Shown in pieces: positions 35,026 through 48,224 of a stretch of DNA of 64,000 nucleotides. A model generated the notes under the pieces. That model worked only from the letters and a program-made list of their open reading frames with translations, was not told the origin of the DNA and did no database searches. How positions within the stretch are numbered: the stretch's first letter is position 1; each line of letters begins with the position of its first letter. A program made the position numbers and the translations under genes. Source of the stretch: Symsagittifera roscoffensis (Eukaryota; Xenacoelomorpha; Acoela; Convolutidae); contig NC_087063.1 of assembly GCF_963678635.1 (NCBI RefSeq), positions 74,671,617-74,735,616 on the forward strand. Reading direction: 5' to 3'.

Positions 35026-37849
35026 GTAAGTACAAATCTTGTTTGGTTTTGGCTTTTCCACTTCCCTTTTAATTTTTGCCGACATACGAGGGAACTAGAC
35101 GGAACGACTACGCCTGTGACGACTCAGAAGAACGGTAAAAAGTAAAAAGCCTTTTTTTCATACCGGTCATAGAGTAGAGAAATGCTACATTAACCAATCA
35201 GAATCGAGTACAGAAAGCAAACTAAAGGAAATAAATAATGAATGCTTCCTGTTCTCCATTCGGATTGGTCAATATAGTAGTTGTCTTCTTTATGACGAGT
35301 CTAATTCATGACTTGTCTACTTTTCGCTACGTAACAGACGACTAAGGTCCTAAGTTGAAACCCGGAAAGGATCCGTTTTTTTTTTCAAATTGAAACTATT
35401 AAATTTGTCGAACTATCGTTTGCATGATCATAACAGGCCTATCTGTTTTGTGGTCTTTGTTGAAACATGGGAATTATCTTGCTCTGTAAGTATTTCTCAA
35501 AATGTTTGCTATAGCAAATGTTCTGCAACCGGGTACTAGACTTATACCCGTAGCGAACTGTGTTCACAGATTTCAGCATGCATGCAGTGCACAACATATG
35601 CATGCAGTATACCCACTGTGGAACCCTATTAGAGCTTTTCAAATATATTTGCCAATCAAATACTTTTAATGAAATTTCTTTGGTGTTTTTTGTTTTTTCG
35701 ACTTCGTCGGTTTGTATTTTTTCTCGGCCTTAGTTTTGTTTCCTTTTACAAGCTAAATACATCGCTTATTTAAAGCTATCTATGCAGGTAGACAATCCTA
35801 TTACATTTTGTTTAAAAAAGTTGTAAAATTACATTTGTTTTACAGTTGTAAAATTTTAAAATTTGTATTAAGCACTTTTTTGACCAAATTTGATGCTCAC
35901 AATTTTTCAACAATAAAATTTTTTTTCGGTTTGGAAATTTTTTGAATTTAATTTTCAGTTTTTTTATCAAAAGGTTTCTGATTTTTTTTGTTAGATTAAG
36001 TTTTTTTTCAGTTTTATTAGTGATTGTGGTATTCATTTTTTAAAATCGGTTTATGGTGATTGAACTGCGTTTTGTTTTTTTAATCACTTTTCGGAAAAAA
36101 TTTCATATATTTCTGATTTTTTTTGCAATTTTGACATGAATCTTTCGTCTGCGACAAATTGTGGTGATTAAGGAACGATATTCAAATACGTGGTTTCCCG
36201 GCTAACGTTTTCGAAAAAAAAGTAAAATTTGTGTTTTTTTATTTCCTTAACGAGCGTCTTTTTTTGTTGAAAGTAGTTTTTTAACTTTCCAATTTTGACA
36301 AAGTTAATGTAACGGTTTTTTTAAAACTTGTTTTGAAGTTTTTTTGAATGTTTTTTGTAGCAATTAATTAACTTTTGCAATCATTTTGGTCAATTTTCAT
36401 TTTGATTTCTCAATTCAGTTTTAGCTTATAGCAAGCAACGGATAGGGCTCATTATGATCCCCAAGTTTTCTAGCAGAATGAGCATGTTGTTTTATTGCAT
36501 AAACTTAAGCAAAATTTTTGAATGCGCTAGGAATTTGTGCATCGTTTCCGTTTTCAAGACAGTTTTTTTGCTTATCGTTTCCATCTGTTTGGTTTGAGAA
36601 AGAAATGAATGAATAGAGTTTTTTAGCTTTAAACTTGTATCCAAACTGGTGCGACTCTCAGCGTCGCCTCAGTGCTGAGCTTGAATGTAATTTTTGGTTT
36701 TCGCTCATGTTTTATTGACTTAGTGACCTAATTTTGCGTAGTTTGGAAGAAAACAAGATTTTTTACGCTCAATACATGTTCCTGAAGGCTTGGTGCTAAA
36801 TTAACTTTTCTGAAAAACTATTTTGCGCCGGCCATTTTAGTGCCGAATGCATTTTGTGATTTTTTTAATACTTTTTCTTTGTATTAACCATCCATTTTTG
36901 ACAGATAGCTAGTTGTTGAAAATAGCTAAGATGAGAAGACAACAGATCGGGAAAAAAATAGCACATCAATGCTGATGCCGACTTGAAAGAAAACTTTGCA
37001 GCCAAAACAGCTGATGCCGCCTTGGAGAGCTCCGTTAGCTCTCATTAGGCAGCAGCTGTTAACACATAATTACTCGGGTGGAAATTGTGCCAAAATTGAA
37101 TGCAGAAGGCCTGCCATTTATCCATAGACCTTTTACGGAGTTTGCTGCCAGCCTTATTACATAGGAAAGTATCGGCGACTCTGGGTCATATATGTTTGAA
37201 TATGAATTACAACCCCATCAGGTTTCCCCTACAAATCAGTATATTAACGCTGAGCCTGCCATATCTGCTAATTTTGAAAATTTTTTGTCATCGTCCTTTT
37301 TAATTTTAATCGGTATGGCAGTTGGTCAAAACTGTTATCACCACATACTATTATTAGTAATATCGATTATGTTTATGGTAAGAAAAGAAAAACTCTAATA
37401 GCTGTTGGTCTGCCGATAGAATTAATTTTGGTTAATCCACTTCCCTTGTCGATAGGGATCTTGTCTACTTGATTCAGGCGCATTGCTGAGAACGTAGATC
37501 TTGCTTAACTAGTTAAAGCATGGTAAGAGTTCTGCAGCCAATCAACGAGCGCATAACTTGTTTGAAACAACAACGTACCATGATATTGACACGGTACCGG
37601 ATAGGAACGTTTTGACCCAATGATGGCAGTGATTTACCCAACGCTTATTTATCTAGTTATTTACTCAGCGCTGGTAAACTTTGAGACACTCGAAAAACTC
37701 TACAAAGATAGTGTTTTATAAATAAATAAACTGATACAATGAAGGATAACATTATTAAAAGATATGTTGTTTGCGTTAAAATGCAGGATTTGCTGAATTA
37801 TTTTTGCCCCTGAATGGTTTTACCCATTGTCCTCTCTTCAACCCAAACA
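35026..37849. other. Non-coding region downstream of pseudoprotease 1 exon 2
   Basis: Contains the hairpin at 35160-35305 and very T-rich tracts (about 35.7-36.4 kb). I looked here for the third protease exon (HPLHGPDIAL-like block) and did not find it. Between 37.4 and 37.8 kb the sequence becomes less AT-rich and may belong to the BEL/Pao relic that follows. Confidence 0.4.
35160..35305. mobile_element. MITE-like hairpin related to 21387-21586
   Basis: AACCAATCAGAATCGAG near 35194 is inverted at about 35258-35275 as CTCCATTCGGATTGGT. Arms extend outwards imperfectly (GTCATAGAG...ATGCTAC versus GTAGTTGTC...TATGAC). The core is the same as in the 21.4-kb element. Confidence 0.5.
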
Positions 37850-39695
37850 AACCGGTTAAGGCTCATCTTGTTTTTATTTGGCGCGTCAAAATTTTACGAC
37901 TAAAAACTGAACAAATCTTTGCTCGTAGGGTCTGATTTACTGCAAGTCTCGTTACACGTACTCATGCGCTTCTGTCAACATCAGTTTGTAGTCTCGCAAC
38001 TCCTGGTGATCAACTTTTTTTGCGTTTTGTTTTGGGCGCGAATGTGCTACTTCGGTTGTGTAAGCTCTTTAGTATACCCGGCATAATTCTGATGCTCGGG
38101 AATACCCGACGTGCTCGAAGTTCACACTTCAGCAAAGAGCCAAGGATGACGTTGAAAAGAGGGCTGAAGCATCTAAAGCATTACTTAATAGATTCCAATT
38201 GGATGATTACTTGGATGACATGACAATTCCGATGACTCTTTGAGAATAAGTAAGGTCCTGCTGAACATCCCTAAATTGGGGGATTTAGTCTCAACAAAAA
38301 AGTTATTTTTGCTCCCGATCTGAATCAAGCTTGAGCCATTCTTTTGATGTCACTGCAAAATTTCATATCATTGCAGTCCTAGTGATTATTTGGCTTCTCA
38401 TATAATATGACTCAATTGGAACCGGTTAAATCAGCAATGGTAAAAATGAAATTGATGTTTTTGGCTCAATCTGATATGTTACTAGTTGAGTTCAAACAAA
38501 TTCAACCTGGCCTACCCGTGAGTAGATCGTTTTCGCCTTAGTCAACAATTATCGGCACTAAGGGCTTTAATCGTTCCACGGAACAGACTTAACGCTTAGC
38601 CGAAACCAAATTTCTGATTAAGCGTTCCATCATTTTGGATTCTCGCCACTTATTGGTTTTTTTAGGCAAATTCGATATGCGAACACCATCAACACTTCGA
38701 TTCTTTACAATCCATATTACAAATGAGCTTAGGTGGTATTAGGTCTGCTATGGTATTAGGTCTGTGGTATTAGGTCTGCAAGCGACTCTCACATTGAATG
38801 ATGTTGTTTTTCTTTTTCAGAAAACACAAAGCGAGCACGTTACATAGAATGTTGTCAGACTTCTGTCGAATGGCTTGGTAACTTTCAACGGCCAATCAGT
38901 AATTGTGAGGTGAATTGTTATGGTTTTTTGTTCACCTGCATGACTACCAGTGCTGTGCACATGAAAATGGTTCCCTCTAAGAAACCGGCTCTCGCGTCAT
39001 GGGGGCAGAAAGGTTTATCGCAAGCACTTTACGCCAAATCTTTTGTAGTCAACCAATAGTACCAACTCCGATGGATCCAAGACAGAACTCTTCGAGCATA
39101 AGGCAATTTGTCAGTGCATAAGGGTTTCAGATGGAAATACAATCCTTTCGGCGCCCCGCATCATGGCGGGTCTTGGTGATAATTAGTGCGCAGTTTCAAA
39201 CATGTCAACTAAGCAGTCGTCAGTACTCGCAAGTAAACGGTTGAGCTAGTGTATACCACGCTTTTGTTTAAAGAAGCAATCGTTAAAAGCCAGTCCAAAA
39301 ACGCCTGTTGGTCCCGGTTCCAGTAAATTGGAAGCATTAACGCCTTACAATCTCTTTTTAGATGGGCACACGGCTAGCTTACCGTTGCGAACACTTAAAT
39401 AAAGCTTTGACCACCGAAAACGCTATGTAGGAACAAGCCCACGCAAAAACTATCTAGCAACGGTGGCTGAAGGAGTATGTTACTTCTTCAAAAAAGAGCT
39501 GGTAATGGCTTGCCAATTCGACACGTGACTGGCAGACTGGGAATCTCAATTGAATCATCGATCCCAGTGGCAATAACCCTTAGGCCAAGTAACTAGATTA
39601 CACAACAGAAAGATAAGACCTTATCGGTTCAATTAGTAAGGCCCCTTGTTAAGCTAGCTCCGGTTCTCGCCTTATCGGGCGGTGAGGACGTTGCT
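37850..39695 (+). mobile_element. BEL/Pao retrotransposon pol remnant (RT and integrase parts)
   Basis: Conceptual translation in shifting frames shows an RT palm region (AKDDVEKRAEASKALLNRF then QLDDYLDD, 38141-38221), where BEL elements have a YMDD-type catalytic motif. The integrase follows: FLFTCMTTSAVHMKMVPS (about 38924-38980), the BEL integrase landmark WKYNPFGAPHHGGSW (39132-39176), and the C-terminal block RPLVKLAPVLALSGGEDV (about 39638-39691). Stops and frame changes are frequent, so it is a dead copy. LTRs were not identified. Confidence 0.75.
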
Positions 39696-39696
39696 G

Positions 39697-40690
39697 AGCA
39701 AAGAGAATAAGAACGTGAACGTAACTGCAAAAAATTGAGCTAAAAATGCATTGTACTACAGCTACTTTTGTCTGGAGATTAAGAATAGCGTTTCGGTCGT
39801 TTCGGCCAAGGTTGGAATACCACGTAGGCCGTTTGCTTTATCAAACACGATATCGTTTCGTTTATCAAAAGTTTGAAAGCTCTCACGCGTTTATCATCGG
39901 TGCTGTTTAAAGCAAAACGGTTGATGGTTTTTGAGCCAATTTAATGTTGAAGTTTCCAAAAGTTCCTCAAAATTGTTCTGTGTCAATTTATAGCGGATAA
40001 AACAAAATTGGACGACATCGTTTTGAGGCAGCAAAAAAATTAAAATGTTTCTGGTTAGATCTGGTTGATTAAGGTCCCAAAATGTGTAGATCTGCTGGTC
40101 AAAGAATGAGCAAAGATGCTAATCCCAGAAAAATTGCTGATCTAAAAAAAACATGTCAATCCATTAAATAACACTAAAAAGTTGTGATCAAAGCGAGGAA
40201 AAGCAGGGTGAAAACGTCCAAATAGACTAGACAAAAAATTGAGTATTTTCTATTGGTATATTTCATATCACGAACAAACTCCGGTCGAAAATTTTCTTTT
40301 GATGATCGAGCAGATAGTTCATCAAAACCAAAACACCAAAACATGTAATTATGCCTAAAAACTATCCATTGAGCAAAGAGAATAAGAACGTGGACGTAAC
40401 TGCAAAAAATTGAGCTACAAATGCATTGTACTAAAGCTACTTTTGTCTGGAGATTAAGAATAGCGTTTCGGTCGTTTCGGCCAAGGTTGGAATACCACGT
40501 AGGCCGTTTGCTTTATCAAACACAATATCGTTTCGTTTATCAAAGGTTTGAAAGCTCTCACGCGTTTATCATCGGTGCTGTTTAAAGTTTCCAAAAGTTC
40601 CTCAAAATTGTTCTGTGTCAATTTATAGCAGATAAAACAAAATTGGACGACATCGTTTTGAGGCAGCAAAAAAATTAAAATGTTTCTGAT
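39697..40690. repeat. Tandem duplication, period about 676 bp, with a 40-bp indel
   Basis: The block 39697-40050 (from GAGCAAAGAGAATAAGAACG) recurs at 40372-40687, nearly identical by eye. The first copy has 40 extra bases (about 39910-39949) that the second lacks. On the minus strand the second copy has an open frame (40454-40729, ending WPKRPKRYS); the 40-bp difference shifts that frame in the first copy. It starts directly after the BEL relic, so it may be part of that element's 3' region. Confidence 0.75.
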
Positions 40691-40729
40691 TTTAGGTTCT
40701 TGTCGGTACCATTGTTGCTTAGTTTGCAA
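40454..40729 (-). CDS. Possible coding exon or element-encoded frame, unrecognised (91 codons)
   Basis: Composition is protein-like (KLTQNNFEELLETLNS, then TDDKRVRAFKPLINE) without a Met start, so if real it is an internal or terminal exon, or part of a mobile element. The neighbouring duplicated copy (39697-40050) is frameshifted. I do not recognise the family. Confidence 0.3.
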   Translation of the reverse strand: MQTKQQWYRQEPKIRNILIFLLPQNDVVQFCFICYKLTQNNFEELLETLNSTDDKRVRAFKPLINETILCLIKQTAYVVFQPWPKRPKRYS

Positions 40730-42699
40730 ATCGTCGCTTTTTGAAATAACTATACATTGGTTCTACGAGTTGTTGCTTTCGACCAATTTTCGCCGAACTC
40801 TTATTTTGTTACAAAGAGCAGATTCAAATGGGTTCTGAGAAAACTTATAATGAATCTGAGCAAGTACGAGCTTTTTTTCTCAAAATTTTGTCGGCAAAGT
40901 TTCCAATTAACAAAAATTTCTATATTGTTTTTTCCATTATTGGTCAGAGCGGGTTAAATGAGCCGATTTTTTTCCTATTTTTTGCAGCATAAGAATTTAT
41001 GTAAACTTTACAAGTTTCAACATTTTCAAGTCCAAAATTGTCCCAACCAGCCCCTCGAAAAAGCCTCGAATGTTGCATCAAAGTTCATACAACAAAACAA
41101 CACAGATTACTTTTCTTCAACGCAGGAGACTTTCTGCTGAATTCTCTGGTCTCGATGGTAAAAACGGACTGTCTTTTCAGTGACTAGATAAAAGCTTTTC
41201 GAGAGTTTGTCCATTGTTAAATTTTGCTGCTCTCAATGAGATATAACAAGAAAAAGTTGTGAGATAGATCTTATTGGGTTGGCAGGAACTGGTAATGAGA
41301 ATCATTGAGATTTAAACCTGATCAGAGAGGTTTTTGCCACATTTAGAAACAACAGAATCAAAGACGCGGCTGAATAATGAGACTGTCTTTTCAGCCGTTC
41401 ATTTCTTTTTTCATCGTTTCTGCATGAAAAACACTTCAAAATATTACAATGTGATGTGTGGGTTTAATGCGTGGGTTGGTAGCTCCTTACTTTGTTTGCA
41501 CTAAACAGACCTAAGCTCAATTGTTTGGAAAGGCAATTGTTTGGAACCGGGTTTTCATATCCTAGTTTTGAGTGACAGCGCGTGTCCACTTAGTACCTGA
41601 CTATTACGCCCCTCCTAACTCATGACAACTCATGTCACCTGAATCATTCGATTTTCTGACAACATACATCGACTTTTGCGACCCTCTGCGCGACTCATGT
41701 CCAGACTTTCCAGACCCAAACTCTCGGAGCGACTATGCAATTTGGGTCTAAATCCTGATGCGCCGCAACCCAAAAAATCTGGACATGTGCCTGGGACCTC
41801 GACACGGGTGTTTAACGGTATCCAAATTTATGGCAATTTTTACGGGCGCTTTACGGCAAAAAAAAACATATTTTTGATCAAAACCTTTCAAAAATACTTA
41901 AAAACGTTCCTCTGATTTGTTTTTTGCCTGCAGTGAGCAAAATTATGAAATTCATCTATATTCCTTTTTTAAAAAAAATTAGACGACCTGTGAAAAGTAA
42001 GGATATACTTGCTTGAAGTTCTTATGAAAAATTTTTAGCGCCTGAGGCAAATCTGATGCAAGGGACAAAATACTTTATTAGAAATTTTCTAAATTCTCCA
42101 CAAATTTTGCTTTCATTTTACAGCAACAACTGAGGTTTCGCATGAAACCTATTTTTTGAAATTTTTAAATTAATATAATTCATTCCGATCACTATAACAA
42201 AGTCATAAAGTATCAAACAGGTAACTCCAACTGTAGCTACTACTCATACTGAGTTGATTATGATTCGAAAAATATTACTCATACTACTCCTAATTATATT
42301 AAAAGAGAATTTCATTATTGAGTTTTGGTCCTGGGTGGCTTTCTCATAGAGTAATTTCAGATAAGGTACACCGTCTGTTCGTCACGTTATCTTATAACGG
42401 ACCGGCTAGGTTCGTGCATTTTCGTAGTCTAATAACAATCCTAATCTAACTCTTATATCTCCTAACCTCAATAGGTCTAGTGTATACTGGTGTTATTGCG
42501 TGGCGTAGAATCAAAAACGGTTCTTAGGAACAACAGCTGCTTGCTAGCTTTCTAAGCTAAGTTTGTTCTATTCTCGCTGAAACTACAAATAGTTTCAGCC
42601 TTACAAGTTATTGTAAGCTTTAGTAATGGATCTTGATTGTTTAGTTGCAAAAATTTTACAGATGGTTATCAAGAATTTAATAGGATAACATCAATACTT
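40730..42699. other. Intergenic region, no gene recognised
   Basis: A GC-richer patch at 41.6-41.8 kb contains a partial hairpin (CATGTCCAG with CTGGACATG, CAGACCCAAA with TTTGGGTCT), perhaps an old MITE. No coding is supported. Confidence 0.35.
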
Positions 42700-45600
42700 G
42701 TTTTAAACTGATTACAACCAACCTGGTTTTTCGTAAGTAGTAAAGTTTCAAGTTTGTTCTCGTGAAGGATGGATGGAAAATTTTCTTGATTCTTTGGAAT
42801 AGATTCTTTGAAGTAGTGAATGCGCGAAGAGAGAAGAGAAACTGTTGCTCGTATTGTGGAGTATTTGTCTTAATAGAGACAGATGGAGTACATTTGCTCG
42901 TATTGCAGAAGTGGGTTTCGTGTATTGTGGTTGAGTTGAAGGATTCGGTCTAGGTTGCAGAATCAAATAGTGACGTGTCGAATTCGTTAAGTAGAGCGAG
43001 AGTACGTGCATTCTCAACTAATTATCGAATAGCGAGATAGAGTTTGACTTATCTGTGTAAAGGGTCAAGTGACTAGGATTCGTACGTTTGAGTTAATTAT
43101 CGCGTTGGTCATTGTTTTTGTCCAATGGGTACCAGTGTTGCGATGTTGGCTCCATACTTTGAGGATTGTGATTACGGCATCAAAACAATAGAGTCGGAAT
43201 TTGGTCTTTTCATCTCCCTTTGCTGCTCGTTCCTTTTGCTCTTCTAAATTTTTTTTCACTACAAATTTATATCTGCAACTTGTTGGTGAGTTCAGTTTTA
43301 GTTATGATTGTTATTAATGTTTTCGCAAAAATGTTTTTTTTTTATTTTCGGTTATTTTAAAGAGTTGCTCACATTAGAGCTACTCCTAGTTAAAATTGAG
43401 GGTCGCAAACTGAGCGTTTGGTGGGCACATGTACTTCGAGCGACGTCGTTTCGAGGCCAGAGGAGTGTGTAATTTTTTTGGTCTCTTTGAGCAGAGTCTG
43501 TGTTTGTGTTTAACCTTTTTGTTCTTTTTTATCTGGTGTATTTCTTTTTTTGTCCTTTGGTTTTTTGGTTGTGTCTTTTTTTCAAAATCGGGTTGTTTCA
43601 ATAATATGTCCGAGGAATTTGACACAAGTGTGGATAAATGTGATTTGTCGGGGGCTGTTTTCATATTTTCTTTTAATAGAATCTGATGGTTTTTATATAA
43701 GACTTTGAACATTTCTTATTTTGTTTGGGATTGGATGAGAACATCGTCCAAACATGTGATAACATTTTACATAAAATTAGTGGTCTGAAAACCTTATCCA
43801 TGACAGCAGAAATAGCTGAAGATCATATGTATATACCATAGAATAGTCTATTGAGATCGTATTGTTGGTTTCCAATAACGAATTGTTTCAAGCGGCGTGA
43901 TTGATCTAGTGCCTTTTTTATATGCTTTGTTCATGTCAGCTGTGGTATAGTACTGTCCGTTTGTTTTTGTGAGTATTACTTGTATGGGCTCAATGGGTCA
44001 ATTGCTTTTTGATTCGTCAATTAAGGAATTTAGATATCGTGCGTCTAAAACTATCTTAAGAGATAGTTCTTTTGCGAATATGGCTACTGGAATAATAAGG
44101 GTGTTTTGCTTAGTTTAGTGGACTTTTTGGCTAGTGAAATTATTTCATAGTGTTCGAGAATGTGTAAAAGTCTGTTTACTTTGTCTTGTAATTGTATTGG
44201 AACTTTGCTTGCGCGTTTTTTCTTAAATACTGCGTCGGGCTTATATGAAAAGTGTTATGGCAAATGTATTTTGCCGACTTCAAATTTTGACATTGCCTAA
44301 ACCATGGGATATTTTTATAGTAATTTTGCTAAGTGTTCAAACTCTTGTTGGTTAAATTGAGAATGTTAAAATGTAGGTTTAAAATAAGGGTCTTTGTTAA
44401 GTAATCTGTGTTTTGTTTTGTGTAAATTGTGATGTTGTTAATAGATAATTCTCATTAAGAATTCTTGATTGGCAAATTTCATTTTGTTTTGCAAATGTAA
44501 TAATTTTAAATTCTTAATTACTCCATATTCTTTTTCTTGTGTTGGATGTAATGTTGCGTTCGTTTCACAATATCCTAGTAATACTAAAGGTAGTGTAATT
44601 TTGTAATTCTGTATGGCGAATTGATGTATACAAGTAGTGCTAATGTATCTGTATTTGTGTTTTTCGCATATTTTATTAATGATTTTGTTACTCTAAAAAA
44701 ATAGTGAATCGGCCTAAATTCAAGTTCAGACATTTACATATTTTGTGTATTCCGATCGTGTATATATTGATTGATAAAAAAATTGTATACATTTCCAGTT
44801 AGTGGTTTTGAGTGTTTTCGTTGTTGGTTCGAGATAGGGTAAAATTTGGAAAAAATGGAGGTTGCTTTGTCTTTGAAAAAATGTTAGAAACGTATTGTTC
44901 GTTCTTGAGTGTTTATTTGTAATTTAAAGTTTGCTATTTAGAATGTTTATAATCGGAAAAGGTTTTGTAGTAAATGGTTTTCCAACTATATTGTCTTTAA
45001 TAACTGTTATATAGAATATCTGCTTAAACGGTTTAATTAAATGTTTATTTTCCTCCATTGTTCAGGTTGGTATTAGTGATAATTGAATATTTTTATAGTT
45101 TGTTGAACTCGTGCCTTGTATTGAGGGTAGCTTGCTTGAAGTTTTAGAAAATGAGAGTTTTATATTTAATTTTTGGATTTCTTTCTTTGTAGAAGTATTA
45201 ATGATATTTGATTCTGCTCCTGAATCGATTAAAATAAATATTTCAAGGTCTGGTTGTTGAAAATTTTTTGTTGGGCTTTTCAAAAAAAGTAAATTGTTCA
45301 AATGTTTTTTTTAGGTGGAGCTACTTTGGTTGTTGTGTTTTGATATATGTTGTTCTTATTTGAGTGATTTTTGACTTGATGAAGGGTATAATCTATTGTA
45401 ATATCTTGATTAATTTTTGATTATTGAAAGTTTGAGTTAAGATTGTCATTCTAAAAATAAGTCGAATCAATTGGAATTTCATTTTCATGTTCTCTTTTTA
45501 GCACGTTTATAACTAATGTGCTTTCGGTTTTGCTTTTATCGTCTGTGCTTTCACAGTGTATACGCTTCGTTGTATTTTAGACATTTACGTGTTATCAACT

Positions 45601-48024
45601 CCTGGTGGGTCTGGGGTAGTTTTGTTTGTAGATTGTACATGATTGATTTGTCGTTGATGTTTAGGTATACTTCTTTTATAGTTTTTGTTCTGTCGATTTG
45701 GATATTGTGAATTATTTCAATAAGATGATTGAGAGTAGTTTTTTGATCTGTTTTGATAACTATTGATTATTTTTCTAGAAATGTCACGGGTTCCATTATT
45801 ATAATTGTTATTCTATGGTCTGCTGGTAGAACAGTTCTGTGATCTATTGTTGGAGTAATTTCTGTTACGATTGTTTGAACAGTTCCTATCGAAGTTTTAT
45901 GAAGAGTTTCATGACCGATTTTTAAAATAGTACTTATTTCGTTAGTTTGAGTATGAACGAGTTCTATTATAGTTTGAGTAGTTACTTCTATTAGAGTTTG
46001 ATCTGGAATAGTTGTTTCTGTACTGGTTATTCTGACTACTTGATCTACTGTATCTGTTTTATGAATAATATTGTGGGTTTCGTCTGTCTGGTGATCTTCG
46101 ACGAAAATTATTAGAATATGGGCACTGTGATCTGCCCTTATTGTAGCTTGTTTAAAGTGGTTTCTCCGAATTGTTGTTACTATTTATGTTCTTATTCGGT
46201 AAACTTTGTTCTTTTTTCTTGTATTGGTAGAAGGATTTCTCTGGTTTTTTTATGTTATGGTGGTCTATTCGATTTATGCTCTGGTTTTTGTCTGCATTCA
46301 GCAATACTGTGTCCGTATCTGCGGCAATAGTTTTAACATTTTTGAAAAGATTGTTTACTTAAAATTTGGGTTCTTTTCAGAATTATCAGAAACTGGGTAG
46401 TTTTTTGGCTAAATTTTTATCGGAGTCGTGGGTATTGCTAATATTTGAGGTTGTTGATTGGATGTTAATTAAGAATTGTGACTTCAAATTTTCTAATTCT
46501 TCTAAATTCGTTGTAATTTCAACTTGTTCTAACTTTTCTATAAGTTTGCGAAAATCTATGTCGGATTCTGGAATTGATGATGGATGTTTTGCTCTCTTTT
46601 GTTTTGCTATTTTTCTTATCGTGGTGTTCTTATCGTGGTGTTCTTATGGTGGTGTTTCAGTGAACATTTTTTTGTAGTATTAGATAATTAGAGAATAAGC
46701 TTTTTGTACTAGAATTTCCACTCTTACAGCGAGTTGTTTCATGGTGTCGTTTTGGAATCTGCGAGCTTCATTACATAGAACTGTTTGATGTTGTTCGTTT
46801 CGCTCAGATTCAAACATTTTTGAGTAATTCGTTTCCAATCTGCTTTGACCTATCTTGGTTAAAGTGGAAACCATAGATGGGCTGCTCCGTCAAATGTTCT
46901 TTCTCTCAATGCCGCGCATCTATGAATCCATTTTTGAGGGAGTGGTGTAATTATAGGTTCTTTGCCTATCATCAGGGTTAGGCTAGCTGTAACAGCGTTT
47001 AAGTAATCGTCTGCTGAGGTTTCAGGTTTGGTTATAGATGTAGATGATCAACCCTTAAGGTATGGTTTCATCATCATTTGAAGTAATTCCGCTGCATTTG
47101 GTATTTGTGTAAAAGTTGTGAGTTGTTTTTAGTTATTTCAGCTTGTTGTAAATAATATGGTAAGGAATTTTCATTTCTCCTTGATTCGGCTTGGTAACAT
47201 TGAATATTAGTGTAATTTTGTGATTGCGTGTTTTTATTTGGTTGTATCAAATTGTGTTTTTGAGAAAATTGTTGTTGTGCTCGTCTTGGTTTTTGAAGAT
47301 GCAGATAAGGTTCGAAAATGTCTGATTGAAAATTATCATCTGGTTGATCTTTGTCATTCCAGTAGTTTTTTCGTTGGTTATTTTCACACTGTTGTTGGTT
47401 TCGATAAAAGGAACCTTCGTCTTCAGAGTAGTGTTGGTGACTTCGTGTGAAAGGTATACTATTTGAATTGTTTTTATTTTGCTGAAAAATAAGTTTTAAT
47501 GCGGTCTGTCTGATAATTTGTTTTATCATTTAAGTTTGCAGATTGAGATATTGAATTTTGTTGGTAATTGTTGGGTATAATAATGTTCCTAGGAAAAATT
47601 TTGTGTTGTGTAAAGTGGTCGTGCTATCAGATTGCTAATGTTAATATTAGTGGAAAATCATAATTGTTTGCAAAGTTATTTTCTTTTGTGTGTTTTGGTT
47701 TGTTAGGTGGTCGTTTTTAAGTTGTTGGTCTATTTGTTTGATAATCTATATGCGAGTGTTTTGGAACGACTGATTGTTCGACTGTTGATTGTAATGTCGT
47801 CGGTGGAAATGGAGTATTTTTTATTGTGTGGTGTTGTAATTTTTGGATGTATAGCTGAGATACTTTGTGCCGTGGTAGGTAGTGTTTCAACTATTTCTTT
47901 GCTCACAAAATGTGATCGGGATTGAATATCTTGTTGTGTTAGACTTCTAGTTTCATTAAGAGTTTTCTGTGTGTTTATAAACGTTGACTTTAAACTATTG
48001 TTGCTTGTCTTGTCATGAGATATT
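42700..48024 (-). mobile_element. Ty3/gypsy retrotransposon remnant (gag, protease, RT, RNase H), interrupted by gap
   Basis: Read on the minus strand from right to left. There is a Gln/Asn-rich gag-like frame (47529-47074) and another (46874-46680). A retropepsin with FILIDSGAESNIINTS follows (about 45195-45240). RT palm blocks come next: LDARYLNSLIDESKS (about 44002-44055), YYTTADMN and RRLKQFVIGNQQY, NRLFYG, and CLDDV in place of YLDD (about 43737-43763). RT-thumb and RNase H-like fragments reach about 42750. Frames shift repeatedly and no integrase is seen, so the copy is dead and probably truncated. The 5' side runs into the run of N. Its gag differs from the one at 1-715, so two lineages are present. 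Confidence 0.8.
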
Positions 48025-48224
48025 NNNNNNNNNNNNNNNNNNNNNNNNNNNNNNNNNNNNNNNNNNNNNNNNNNNNNNNNNNNNNNNNNNNNNNNNNNNN
48101 NNNNNNNNNNNNNNNNNNNNNNNNNNNNNNNNNNNNNNNNNNNNNNNNNNNNNNNNNNNNNNNNNNNNNNNNNNNNNNNNNNNNNNNNNNNNNNNNNNNN
48201 NNNNNNNNNNNNNNNNNNNNNNNN
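48025..48224. other. Assembly gap of 200 N
   Basis: A run of exactly 200 N. Open frames drawn across it are not real. True length is unknown. Confidence 0.99.

Noticed and set aside
45516-46677. Several plus-strand Phe/Cys/Val-rich frames that resemble membrane proteins
   Set aside because: They are antisense to the Gln/Asn/Lys-rich gypsy gag-protease region, which produces such hydrophobic shadows.
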